Origin: Parasalinivibrio latis
GTDB lineage: Bacteria > Pseudomonadota > Gammaproteobacteria > Enterobacterales > Vibrionaceae
DNA: 64,000 nt
Direction: 5' to 3'
Assembly: GCF_036825535.1 (NCBI RefSeq)
Contig: NZ_CP098813.1
Coordinates: 1,302,001 to 1,366,000 of the forward strand
Within the stretch, counting starts at the first letter, position 1; each line of letters begins with the position of its first letter. Made by a program: the position numbers and the translations under genes. The notes under the pieces are model-generated. The model had not been told where the DNA came from. It made no database searches and saw only the letters and a program-made list of their open reading frames with translations. Of this stretch, positions 44,415-55,100 are shown one piece after another.

Positions 44415-47400
44415 ATGAACCGTGAATATTCTGACCGTTTTTCGCAGGGAAATACCGGAAATGGCGCTGACTCCTTTGGCGAGGGCGTCTCTATTTCTGA
44501 CTCATCTGGTGGGCATTCGGAAGGTGCGTTGTTGGTTCCGCAAATGTTACCGGGTGTAGAGCTTCCGAAAGGGGGCGGTGCGCTACGTTCAATTGATGAA
44601 TCTTTCCGGGTAAACCCGGTTAACGGGGCCAATACGTCGCAAATTCGTCTCCCTGTCACGCCAACAAGAATTGGTTTTTCACCAGCGTTGGCGCTGTCTT
44701 ACAACAGCGGCGGTGGTCAGGGAGCTTTTGGCCTTGGCTGGAATGTCACGACGCAGGCGATAATCAGAAGCACGACAAGAAAACTCCCGGAGTATGAAAA
44801 TGACGATGCGTTTTCCCTTGGCGGCGAAGAGCTTGTTCCTGAACTGATCCAGTCAGGAGGCCATTGGCAGCGTCGGGAGCGGGAGACCGCAGATCATGTC
44901 GTCAGGTATTTTCGGCCTCGTACAGAAGGCAGTTGGCAACGCATAGAACAGTGGCAAGATAAGGTGTCTGGCTTACTTCACTGGCGCACAATCAGTGCCT
45001 CCAATGTGATTTCAGTGTTCGGTCCCGCGCCAGAATCCCGGTTAGCTGATCCGGCCAACCCCGCCCGTGTGTTTCAGTGGATGCTCTCTCATACCTATGA
45101 TGACCGGGGCAACCTGGTGGTTTACCGGTACAAACACGAAGATTTTTTGGGTATGCCTGATACGCTCTGGGAACGTAACCGGGGCGCCGAAAACTGCACC
45201 AATATCTATTTAAAGCGTGTGTTTTATGGCAACCAAACGCCTTTCCGAACCGGAGATTTGCTGCCGGATGACAATGATTTCCTGTTCGAAAATGTGTTTG
45301 ATTTTGGCGAACACGAAATAGACCAACCTGCGCCGGACGAAGTTCATTTCTGGCCGGTACGCGATGACCCATTTTCCACCTACAGAGCTGGTTTTGAAAT
45401 CCGGACTTACCGGCTTTGCCGCCGGGTTTTATTGTTCCACCGCTTCAACGAATTGCCGGTAAACCCCTGCCTTGTCAGCGCGACAGAACTGACCTACCAC
45501 ACCTTTCCGGGAAGAGAGCAAAACGACAACGATATTCCGGGAATGAGTTTTTTAAAGTCAGTGACGCAACGTGGCTATCTTTTTGATGAAGCCGCAGGTG
45601 CATACAAGAGCAAAACCCTGCCAACTGTCAGCTACTTTTATCAGTCACACAACTGGAACACGGATATTCAGACTGCAAACGACTCAGACAACTTACCGCA
45701 GGGCGTAATGCCGCCTCTTTATCGCTGGGTTGATTTGTTTGGTGAGGGACTTGCCGGAGTATTAAGTGAGCAGGGTGGCCGGTGGCTTTACAAACGGAGT
45801 GAAGGGAACGGAAAGTTCAGTCCGGTTGTGACGTTGCCGGAGAAACCATCGCTGACCGGGCTCAATACCGGTGCGTTGCATTTGCAGCCGCTCACTGCCA
45901 GCGGGCGGCCGCATTTGGTGAGCCATGCACCTGATTTTCCGGGATACTTTCGGTTAGAAGAAAATAACCAGTGGTCTTCTTTCACTCCTTTTGAATCCTT
46001 TCCTGGTGCATTGGGTGAACCGGATCCGGATTCACGTTATATCGACCTGACCGGGGACGGAAAACCCGATCTGGTCATGAGCGGTGACACTTTCTTTCAG
46101 TGGCATCCTTCAGAAGGTGAACAGGGCTTTGGAGAGCGTCGCCTTATTACCCACGCACTGGATGAACAGGAAGGTCCAAGGTGTGTTTTCTCCGACCGTG
46201 AACAGGTGATCTTCCTCGCCGACATGAGTGGCGATGGCCTGACGGATATTGTACGAATCCGCAACCGAAATGTTTGTTACTGGGCGAATCTAGGATATGG
46301 CCGATTCAGCCGTATGGTGACTCTGGCAAATGCGCCGGAGTTTGCGCCGGATGACGTGTTTGAGCCTGACCGGATTCGTATCTCTGACGTTGACGGAACC
46401 GGACCTGCGGATTTGCTGTATGTCGACAATGGCGAAGTGCGTTGCTGGTTCAACCTGTCCGGCAACCGCTTCAGTGATGTCCGGACTGTTTCGATACCGG
46501 CTTTCAACAACGAATGCCACCTCGAAGTGGCAGATTTCCTGGGTAATGGAACCGCTTGTCTGGTCTGGTCTTCGGCATTGGAAGCCGAAAAAGGCTCACC
46601 GCTTCGCTATGTCGACCTGATGGCTGGAAAAAAGCCACACCTGATGATAGCCATGGAAAATGGCTCAGGCCGCACCGTCAGCTGGCAATACGGCACCTCA
46701 ACCCGGTTTTACCTTGAAGATAAAACTGCCGGGAAACCCTGGGCAACGAAAGTGCCGTTTCCTGTCCATGTTGTGACCGATACAGAAGTGGTTGACGAAA
46801 TCCGCAATACCCGTTTTGTCAGCAGCTATCGCTACCACCACGGTTACTTTGATGCGCGTGACCGGGAATTTCGCGGGTTCGGTAAAGTCGAGCAAATCGA
46901 TACCGAAAACTACACGTCATTCAGCCGGGAGCCTGCCGGAAATGTGCTGGAAGAGGCACACCACCAGCCCCCGGTGCGCACCGTCAGTTGGTTCCATTCC
47001 GGTGCACCGCCTTCGCTGGTGGATCTGCAAAGCCGCTACCGGGATGAATACTTCGAAAATACCGCCGTACCTGAATACCACCCAGAAACGGCTTCATTGC
47101 CGGGAGAACTATCTTCCAACGAGTGGCTGGATGCCTGGAGGGCGATGCGGGGAGCTTTGTTAAGGCAGGAAATCTATGCCGATGACGGAACTGAGCTGGC
47201 GGGCAACCCATACCGGGTTAACGAGTCCTGCTTTCAATTAAAGCGCATCCAGCCGGAGCAAATCGGGGTAGATAAAAACCGGGGCGATGACATAAAACAC
47301 CCGGCGGTTTTCCAGCGACTAAGCCGGGAGTCCATTGGCTGGCACTATGACCGGAATCCCGACGATCCGCGAATCAGCCATGCCATAACACTGAAAAGTG

Positions 47401-50400
47401 ATGAACGGGGTTTTCCATTACTTGGTGCAACAGTGGCTTACCCCCGTGTTCAACGGCCTGATGGCATTCCCGACCCCCTGTGGCAACGGCAAAACCGTAC
47501 CCATATTTCCCTTTCTCAGGCGCTGTATACCGCCGACATCGACACTGACGATGCTTTCCGTTTGCGAGAGCCGTTTGAGCAGAAATCCTTTCAGCTGAAT
47601 GGGTTGCTACCTGAAAGCAGCTTCTTCACCTTGGGTGAAATTGAACAGGCTTTCCTTGCCGCGCCGGAATTGGCCTTTGAGATGGAATCTGATGGCAGCC
47701 TCAGTAAGCGTCTGCTTTCCCACAGCCGGGTGTATTTCCGTTCAGATAACCTCGCTGCGCAGCTTCCTCTCGGTCAGCGCGAATCTCTTGGTCTGGTGTT
47801 TCGGGGGATGCAACTGGCGATGACTCCGGGGCTGGTGGCGCTTCGCTATGGCAGCAAAGTCTCCACCCAGATGTTGGAGCAGGCCGGGTATATTCACAGT
47901 GAGGGGGATGCCAATTGGTGGATTCCCTCCGGGACATCCCGGTTTGGGGTAGGGGCTGCAAACCGATTTTACCTGCCTGACGGCGCGGTAGATGCTCTGG
48001 GTGTGGTGTCCCTTGTCCGTTACGACCCTTACTTGCTGAGGGTTATCGAAAATGAAAATGCCCTTGGAATGGTGGTAACCGCCGAGCTGGATTACCGAAC
48101 CCTGACACCGTGGCAGATCACTGACGCCAACATGAATCGGACTGCGGTTGAAACCGACGAGTTGGGTCTGGTGGTCAAAATGGCGGTGATGGGCAAAGCC
48201 AGTGAAAACGAAGGCGACACCCTTGAAAGCCCGACTCAGCGCATTGAATACGATCTGCTCCGCTGGCAGGCAACCGGCGAACCCAACTTCACCCATGTAT
48301 TTAACCGGGAAACCCATGAGGCTGATCTGGCCGATGGTGAAGAGAGACGCTGGCAGGAACAGTATGTTTACTTCGACGGCAGCGGTGAGCCGGTTATGGT
48401 CAAATCTCAGGCTGGCCCGGGCGACGCCCTTCGCTGGAACGAAGCTGAGAACCGGCTTGAATCTGTGCATACCGATACCCGGTGGGTTGGGAACGGCCGG
48501 GTAGTGGTGAACAACAAAGGCTGGCCGGTTAAGTCTTTTGAGCCCTATTTCAGCCTGAGCCCTGATTACGAAACCGAAGCCGCGTTGGTGGAAATAGGTA
48601 CGCCGGCAGTGCGGCACTACGACCCCGTAGGCCGGTCAATTCGGACCGATTTCCCGGACGGCACTTTTTCACGCACTGAACACGGCAGTTGGCAAAGCGC
48701 CGGCTGGGACCAGAATGACACCGTGCTGGAAAGTGACTGGTATCAGGGGTTAGGCAGCCCGGTTCCGGATGCGCCCATCCCGGCTGATGCGGATAAACGG
48801 GTAGCCTGGTTGACTGCGCAACATGCCAATACCCCGGCGGTCACTCACTCGGATGTACTTGGCAGACCTGCATTGTCGGTGGCAGACCTTGGTAACGGAA
48901 ACACCACGTCCATACGCAGCGAAGCCGATGATGCGGGGCGGCATATCCGGCTGTTTGACCAACTTGGGCGGGAAGTCTCATTCGGTGCGTCCAATTTTGT
49001 TGGTGGGGTGATGTATGCCAACACCGCAGAAAAGGGTGAACGTTGGATACTCCCCGATATCGGAGGCCGGATGTTCCGGATCTGGGACAGTCAGGGCCGC
49101 ATTTATTCCATGACCCACGATGGCCTGCACAGACCGGTTTCATCAGTGATGACCGAAGGCGGGCAGAGCCGGGTTATCAGCCATACCGTCTATGGAGACA
49201 GCCTGCCGGATGCAGTTGCCCGAAACCTCGTCGGGGTGGTGCACCAGATATACGATCAGGCCGGAGTGACCAAAGTGATGCGGGCCGGGTTCAGTGGTCA
49301 GGCGTTGGAGGCCCAGCGAAGGCTGACCCGCAGCTATCAGGGCATAATCGACTGGAGCGTCCTGACGCCGCATTCCCTTGTCGCAAATATTGAAGCGGCG
49401 GCAGAGCCGCTTCTCGAAGCCGAAACCTTTACCACCCGTGGTGAATACGATGCCATTGGGCGAGTAACATCCAGCACGCTCAGTGACGGCACCATTGTCA
49501 CAACCGGCTTTGATGAGGGCGGGCTTATCCAGCACTTAGACGCGCAGGTGCGCGGGGCCGGAGCGGTTAAACGATACCTGAATGGCCAGAGTTACAACGC
49601 TCGGGGTGAACGGGAGTTTGTGCGTTACGGAAACGGTCTTTTCTGCGAATTCGGTTATGACCCGTTGACCCACCGGCTGGTGTCGCAAACGGCCAGGAAA
49701 AGTGATACCGACCCGCTTTCAGCGTCCGTGCAACGTCTGGTTTACCGGTATGACCCGGTGGGGAACCTGATGGAATCCCGGGATCTGGCCCAGCAGACCC
49801 ATTACTTTGATAACGCCGTTGTTGAGCCCCTGTCCCGTTACCGCTACGACGCCCTTTACCAACTGGTTGAGGCAACCGGAAGAGAACATGCCGGTGCCGG
49901 ATGGGACAGTCAGCCGGATTCCGGTGGCAGGGGGTTCTCGCCACTGCCCCATACCAATGACAGCCAGGCCGTCAGGAATTTCACCGAGAGCTACCAATAT
50001 GATGTAGTCGGAAACATTCAGCAGATTTCCCACCATACCGCCACGCCACAGGGACGCTGGACAAGACGATACCGCTACGAATATGAGCTGGACATTGCCA
50101 ACCGAACCAACCGGCTGCATTCCACCAGCCTGTCGGGGGATGCGGACGGCGGGCCTTACAGCGCGGTTTATGCCCATGACAGTGTTGGAAATATCACGGC
50201 GATGCCGGGGTTGTCGCAGCTAGACTGGAATTTTGCCGATCAGCTTACCAGTGCAGACCTAGGGGGCGGGGGGCTGGCATTTTTTGTCTACGGCATCAGT
50301 GGCCGCAGAAGGCGAAAAGTTGTGGAGCGTCCGGGGGGCAGCCGGACCGAAAGAATCTACCTGGGTGCCAATGAGATCTACCGGGAGCGCAATGCCAACG

Positions 50401-52109
50401 GTGACATCACATTGGAGCGTTGGACGCTGCATATCAGCGATGGCACCGGGCGAATCGTCCAGATTGACACCAAAACCATCGACACAGCCAACAGCGATCC
50501 TGTCAATCCCCTTAACGAAAACCTCGAGCGCTATTCCCTTGGCAACCTGACGGGCAGTGCCACGGTAGAGCTGGATAAAAACGGTGAAGTGATCTCATAC
50601 GAGGAATATCACCCGTTTGGCACGTCAGCTTACCGGAGCAGCAAACCGGGCACTGATCTCAGCCTCAAGCGTTATCGCTTCTGCGGCAAAGAGCGGGATG
50701 CAGAAACCGGGCTCTATTATTCCGGTGCCCGATACCTGATTGGCTGGCTCGGGCGTTGGCTGAGCAGCGACCCTGCCGGCCTTGTAGATGGTCTTAATAC
50801 TTTCGCGTATTCCCGCAACAATCCGGTGGGGCGAACAGACCCCTCGGGAACCCAGTCGCAGCGGGTGGTTGTGGAAATGGAAGTGACCGGCGAGGAATCT
50901 TTCCAGGACTTGAAAAATGTGGCTATCCCGGAAGGGTGGCAATGGAATCCGGATATTACGGCACAGAACTACCGGCAATATTGGGATGGTCAGTACTGGA
51001 ATGTCTGGGTGCCTGTCACGGAATCGCCTCCGGAACCTGAACCACCGCCGCCGGATCCCCCGGATGAACCGGTAGAAGACGATCCCAGCCCGGTGACCAC
51101 AACCAATGCGGCGAGGACGACTCAGGCAGTTATCCGGACTCGCCAACCGACACTCTCAAATGGCCAGCCAGCACCGGGTAACTTGCATCTCTATTCAGGG
51201 CAGACAGGCAACAACCAGGCCATGGCTGCGGCGGCAACCGGTGAAAACTACTACCTGCGGGATACCCCCCATTACCAGAATGCTCTCAACGATGTGGCAG
51301 ATATTGAGGCCCGACTCGGCAGGCCGCTGACACCGTCGGATTACCACCTTGAGCGTCCTGTCTGGGATGCCCATTCACGGGCGCTGACACAGGAAGCCAC
51401 CCTTGCCGGGCGGGGTGTGGAATCCCACGGGTTACCGACATACCAAGCAGAAACGGGTCGTCCGGCATCTGGCACGACCCAGGTGATGGAAGAAATACCG
51501 ACTGCGCTTCGTTACGGCTCGCTCAATGCAGTGTTGGGCTTTGCCAGTGGGGGATTGACGATTTACACCGGCAGCCAGATGGACAATCCGGTAATGCAGG
51601 GAGTGGGTTATGTGGCCGGAGCCGGGGAAATTGCCGGTACCGCCCGTTATGTACAGGGCATGTACCAGCTTTATACCTGGACGCCGGGCAGTGCAGCTAC
51701 CATGGCCGGTGGCGCAGCGTTGGCGCGTTATTCCGGCGGGCTGGGGCTAATCGTAATGTCCGGCTATACCGGTGCCGTGCACATGGCAACGGGTGAATAC
51801 GGCCTGCTGGTCAGTGATGCCGCGGGTTATGTCGGCGGTACGGCGATGCTGGCGGGTTCGATGCCGGTCGCTGCCGTAGCCGGAGGCGTGGCAGTGACCA
51901 ACGTGTTGGGTGATTACGTGGAACGAAAAGTCACACCATCGCACGGGCGAACAGCAGGCGTTGCAGCCGGTACTGCATCGGGTGCAGCAGCCGGCGCAGC
52001 AATCGGTGCGGCAATTGGTGTTTGGGGATTCGGTGTGGGCGCAGCCCCTGCCGCTGCAGTGGGTGCTGTTGTCGGTGGTATTGCAGGATTTATTGGAAGT
52101 TTCTGGTAA
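44415..52109 (+). CDS. Fused TcB-TcC toxin component with unassigned C-terminal effector
   Basis: 2564 residues. Residues about 40-330 are the SpvB/TcB N-terminal domain (GGGGALRSIDESF, SLSYNSGGGQGAFGLGW-like). About 540-720 is a propeller with FG-GAP-like motifs (DLTGDGKPDL, DMSGDGLTDI, DVDGTGPADL). Then come the TcB middle and end (YDPVGRSIRTDFPDGTFSRTE, NDTVLESDWYQG). From about 1500 on it is TcC: RHS/YD repeats and the core end FCGKERDAETGLYYSGARY, SSDPAGLVDGLN (Asp2119, the place of the aspartyl-protease residue of TcC) and NNPVGRTDPSG (2142). Thereafter the variable effector (about 2150-2564) has a Pro-rich linker, an unassigned domain and a Gly/Ala-zipper end. B and C are joined in one chain, so the cocoon is made as one polypeptide. 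The TcA gene follows after 23 bp. Confidence 0.93.
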   Translation: MNREYSDRFSQGNTGNGADSFGEGVSISDSSGGHSEGALLVPQMLPGVELPKGGGALRSIDESFRVNPVNGANTSQIRLPVTPTRIGFSPALALSYNSGGGQGAFGLGWNVTTQAIIRSTTRKLPEYENDDAFSLGGEELVPELIQSGGHWQRRERETADHVVRYFRPRTEGSWQRIEQWQDKVSGLLHWRTISASNVISVFGPAPESRLADPANPARVFQWMLSHTYDDRGNLVVYRYKHEDFLGMPDTLWERNRGAENCTNIYLKRVFYGNQTPFRTGDLLPDDNDFLFENVFDFGEHEIDQPAPDEVHFWPVRDDPFSTYRAGFEIRTYRLCRRVLLFHRFNELPVNPCLVSATELTYHTFPGREQNDNDIPGMSFLKSVTQRGYLFDEAAGAYKSKTLPTVSYFYQSHNWNTDIQTANDSDNLPQGVMPPLYRWVDLFGEGLAGVLSEQGGRWLYKRSEGNGKFSPVVTLPEKPSLTGLNTGALHLQPLTASGRPHLVSHAPDFPGYFRLEENNQWSSFTPFESFPGALGEPDPDSRYIDLTGDGKPDLVMSGDTFFQWHPSEGEQGFGERRLITHALDEQEGPRCVFSDREQVIFLADMSGDGLTDIVRIRNRNVCYWANLGYGRFSRMVTLANAPEFAPDDVFEPDRIRISDVDGTGPADLLYVDNGEVRCWFNLSGNRFSDVRTVSIPAFNNECHLEVADFLGNGTACLVWSSALEAEKGSPLRYVDLMAGKKPHLMIAMENGSGRTVSWQYGTSTRFYLEDKTAGKPWATKVPFPVHVVTDTEVVDEIRNTRFVSSYRYHHGYFDARDREFRGFGKVEQIDTENYTSFSREPAGNVLEEAHHQPPVRTVSWFHSGAPPSLVDLQSRYRDEYFENTAVPEYHPETASLPGELSSNEWLDAWRAMRGALLRQEIYADDGTELAGNPYRVNESCFQLKRIQPEQIGVDKNRGDDIKHPAVFQRLSRESIGWHYDRNPDDPRISHAITLKSDERGFPLLGATVAYPRVQRPDGIPDPLWQRQNRTHISLSQALYTADIDTDDAFRLREPFEQKSFQLNGLLPESSFFTLGEIEQAFLAAPELAFEMESDGSLSKRLLSHSRVYFRSDNLAAQLPLGQRESLGLVFRGMQLAMTPGLVALRYGSKVSTQMLEQAGYIHSEGDANWWIPSGTSRFGVGAANRFYLPDGAVDALGVVSLVRYDPYLLRVIENENALGMVVTAELDYRTLTPWQITDANMNRTAVETDELGLVVKMAVMGKASENEGDTLESPTQRIEYDLLRWQATGEPNFTHVFNRETHEADLADGEERRWQEQYVYFDGSGEPVMVKSQAGPGDALRWNEAENRLESVHTDTRWVGNGRVVVNNKGWPVKSFEPYFSLSPDYETEAALVEIGTPAVRHYDPVGRSIRTDFPDGTFSRTEHGSWQSAGWDQNDTVLESDWYQGLGSPVPDAPIPADADKRVAWLTAQHANTPAVTHSDVLGRPALSVADLGNGNTTSIRSEADDAGRHIRLFDQLGREVSFGASNFVGGVMYANTAEKGERWILPDIGGRMFRIWDSQGRIYSMTHDGLHRPVSSVMTEGGQSRVISHTVYGDSLPDAVARNLVGVVHQIYDQAGVTKVMRAGFSGQALEAQRRLTRSYQGIIDWSVLTPHSLVANIEAAAEPLLEAETFTTRGEYDAIGRVTSSTLSDGTIVTTGFDEGGLIQHLDAQVRGAGAVKRYLNGQSYNARGEREFVRYGNGLFCEFGYDPLTHRLVSQTARKSDTDPLSASVQRLVYRYDPVGNLMESRDLAQQTHYFDNAVVEPLSRYRYDALYQLVEATGREHAGAGWDSQPDSGGRGFSPLPHTNDSQAVRNFTESYQYDVVGNIQQISHHTATPQGRWTRRYRYEYELDIANRTNRLHSTSLSGDADGGPYSAVYAHDSVGNITAMPGLSQLDWNFADQLTSADLGGGGLAFFVYGISGRRRRKVVERPGGSRTERIYLGANEIYRERNANGDITLERWTLHISDGTGRIVQIDTKTIDTANSDPVNPLNENLERYSLGNLTGSATVELDKNGEVISYEEYHPFGTSAYRSSKPGTDLSLKRYRFCGKERDAETGLYYSGARYLIGWLGRWLSSDPAGLVDGLNTFAYSRNNPVGRTDPSGTQSQRVVVEMEVTGEESFQDLKNVAIPEGWQWNPDITAQNYRQYWDGQYWNVWVPVTESPPEPEPPPPDPPDEPVEDDPSPVTTTNAARTTQAVIRTRQPTLSNGQPAPGNLHLYSGQTGNNQAMAAAATGENYYLRDTPHYQNALNDVADIEARLGRPLTPSDYHLERPVWDAHSRALTQEATLAGRGVESHGLPTYQAETGRPASGTTQVMEEIPTALRYGSLNAVLGFASGGLTIYTGSQMDNPVMQGVGYVAGAGEIAGTARYVQGMYQLYTWTPGSAATMAGGAALARYSGGLGLIVMSGYTGAVHMATGEYGLLVSDAAGYVGGTAMLAGSMPVAAVAGGVAVTNVLGDYVERKVTPSHGRTAGVAAGTASGAAAGAAIGAAIGVWGFGVGAAPAAAVGAVVGGIAGFIGSFW

Positions 52110-52132
52110 CAAAAGACGGGAGGGTCTTTACC

Positions 52133-55100
52133 ATGATACTGAGAAATAGGGTTATCCGGTTTGGCGAGCAATCAGACAGTGTCCGCTTGCTGCACCGGGC
52201 GTTAACAGCGTTGGGTTACTCGATAGATGATGATGAGCAACGCGGAAATCGGGCTGGCGAAACGTCGCTGAAAGCCATACTGCAACTACAAAAAGCACAT
52301 GGTATTGACCCCCGTCCACCCAGAGAATCCGGTGGCTTGCTGTTGGATGCGAAAATCCGCGAGATTTTGGCCGATGCCCTTACCCAAAAAGGGCTGACCA
52401 ACCCTTCGGAAGCGCTGCGGATACAGGGGAAAGTTTCCGACCCAGAAAGGCGTCCACTTAGTGGCCTGGATGTCACTGTTTATGCCATCAACCTCCGTGG
52501 ACTGGGGTTACTGGGTGAGGGGGTGGAGTTTATTGAAAAACTTGCCCCGGAAACCGGGTTTCTCGCGGCGGGCGAAGGTGTCACTGACAGTGACGGCGCA
52601 TACCGCGTGTCCATGCCGGACTGGCTGTTCGAAGACGGCGACCGTTTCGGCAATGAGCTTGTGGTGCTGGTTTCGGAGCAATCCGGTCAGCTCAACCGTG
52701 TGGTGGGCCGTACAGCGGTTATCCACGCCAATCGTTACCGCAAAACAGGTGTCATTGATCGCACTGATATCATGGCCACTCCCTCCCGGCCTGATACCGA
52801 ATATGCCCGCCTTGCCCTTTCACTTGAACCTGAAATCAAAGAATCCGGTATCCGTCTCGGGCAGCTTTCCGGTAAGTCCGAGCAGCTGGAGTTTATTGCG
52901 AGCAAATCCGGTGCAGACCGTGCTGCCGTTCAAGCCGCTGCCGATGTGGATGCGTTTGCTGCCAACTGGCCGGATGAAGACAGAGAAGTGTTGTACGGCA
53001 TGGTTCGCGCCGGTCTTCAGCTTGAGCCGGATAAGGTGGGTAAACAATCCGATGAACGTCTGAAAACTCTGTTGCGGGAAGCCGTGGACTACAAGCTGAT
53101 TCAACAACACGACGATCTGGATCTCGACAAGCTTTCCGGCCGGCTGCAGAAAACTGCCGTGACGGCCCAGTTGGATATGAAGCATCCCAAATTGGGCGGA
53201 AACCTCGACAGCTTTTTGTCTGCCGCGCTACCTGAAAAGCGGGAGCGCGTTGAATTTATGGTTGCCGTTAACCGGTTTGACGGTAAAGACGGCGAGGAGT
53301 TCTGGCACAAATACCTGCCACGCCAGCCGGCTTTCAGAGACCGGCCCGATCTGGTGAAAAACCTGCTGGTTACCCAGCAATTGACCCTGCTAACAGGTAA
53401 CCATCCGCCATTGGTGAAATTGCTGCAAGGCGAAATGGGTATTACGAGCATTGCCAAATTGATAGAGCTGGACAGCGACCACTGGCAAAGGCTTATCAAG
53501 CAATCCGGTGTGCCGGAAGCGGTGCAGGGTAAAAATGAAAAAGAGCGTGCAGTTCGCTATCTGGCCTCTATTGAACAATTATTGGATGCCTCGTTTCCCG
53601 GAATGCGCATTGCCGGAGACATTCTGAAAGGCGGCTTAAAGATTAATGATTCTGTCGTGGCGAAAACGGCGGTGATGGTGCTTTCCAAAGAAGACCGGGA
53701 TCTGAGTGCAATCAATATCGACAGCCTCGAGCGGGAAATTGAAGATCTCGCCGGTAACAAATCTATGGTTGCCACCCGTGAACTGAAACGTATCCAGCGT
53801 CTTTATCAGGCAAGCCCGGACAGAAAATCACTCGCCGTCATGTTTAATGCCGGATTGGGTTCATCCCATGAAATTGCGGCCATTCCCCAGAAATCCTTTG
53901 TGAAATCTTATGGCGGGCAGGTTGGTGGAGAGAAGGTGGCATACGCCATCCACCAGCGGGCGAGCTATGTGAGCGCCCGGGCAGAAATGGCCGCGATGCA
54001 CATTCTCGAATACACCGATTTCATTGCGCCCGGTGTTGTCCTTAAAAACCCGAATATCGGCAAGGTGCTTTCAGAGCGTTTGCCCAACTATGCGAGCCTG
54101 TTTGGCAGCCCGGATATCTGCCAGTGTAAACATTGCAGCTCGGTTTACAGCCCGTCGGCGTATTTTGTCGACCTGATGCGTTTTCTGAAAAACAGCGCAA
54201 TAAACGACAACGGGGAATCCCCGCTGGACATGCTCAGCAAGCGACGTCCGGATCTGGGCCATATGCTCCTCACATGCGAGAACACCCACACCCTGATCCC
54301 TTATGTGGATCTGGTAAATGAAATCATGGAGTACTTTACCGTCCATGACAGCCTTGCTGGGTTTATCGGCTACGACACCGGTGACACCGAAGCCGAGGCA
54401 TTGCAGGCCAACCCGCAGAATACCGACCCGGCAGCCTACCGGATTCTCTCTCAGGAAGTGTATCCGTTCGGCCTTCCTTATCATCAGCCCCTGGATGTCA
54501 TCCGTTCGTTCAGCAAAAAACTCAGTACCAGCCGGCTGGCTATCATGAAAGCGGTCAACCCGGAGCCGGACGCGATTGAACAGAGGGCGATGGACGCAGA
54601 ACATTTAGGGCTTTCTGAAACCCAATTTGCCATCCTGACCGGTGAACTGTTAGACGGCACCGCCTCAGTCAGACCGGTCCATGAATATTATGGATATGGC
54701 GCTGCAGGCTCACTGGAAAACCTCAGCAACGTGCGTGAACTGATGGCACGAAGCGGTGTTACTTACGAAGAGCTGGTGTCGCTGGTGGAAACCCGGTTCC
54801 TTAATCCTGGCCAATATGCCCTGAATTTCCTGGATGCGGTGTTTACCGGTTCGAGCCTGTCCGGGCAAGAGCTCTATGACCGGCTTGGATTGATAGCCTC
54901 AGCGAACCTTCAAAGCAACAACGACCACGAGATCAGCCAGGCACTCAGTGACTACAGCACAGCAACCGGAACACTGATTACTCCCCCTGAATTTGATATC
55001 TGGGTAGCGGCGTTTTTCAGCGATTTCCAAGGCGTGGTTACGCTGTATGAGCCGGAATCCCGGTGCGATTTGGATTCCACTTCGCTGAGAACCATGGAAA

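Noticed and set aside
47742..48617. 291-codon minus-strand open frame within the TcBC gene, and similar long ones within TcA
   Set aside because: They are shadows of a GC-rich coding sequence; none has a ribosome site or a recognisable domain, and the plus strand is clearly coding.
52022..52132. Upstream in-frame extension of TcA overlapping the TcBC gene
   Set aside because: The extension is Cys/Arg-rich shadow of the upstream gene, while the ATG at 52133 has GGGAGG and begins the peptidoglycan-binding-like domain.
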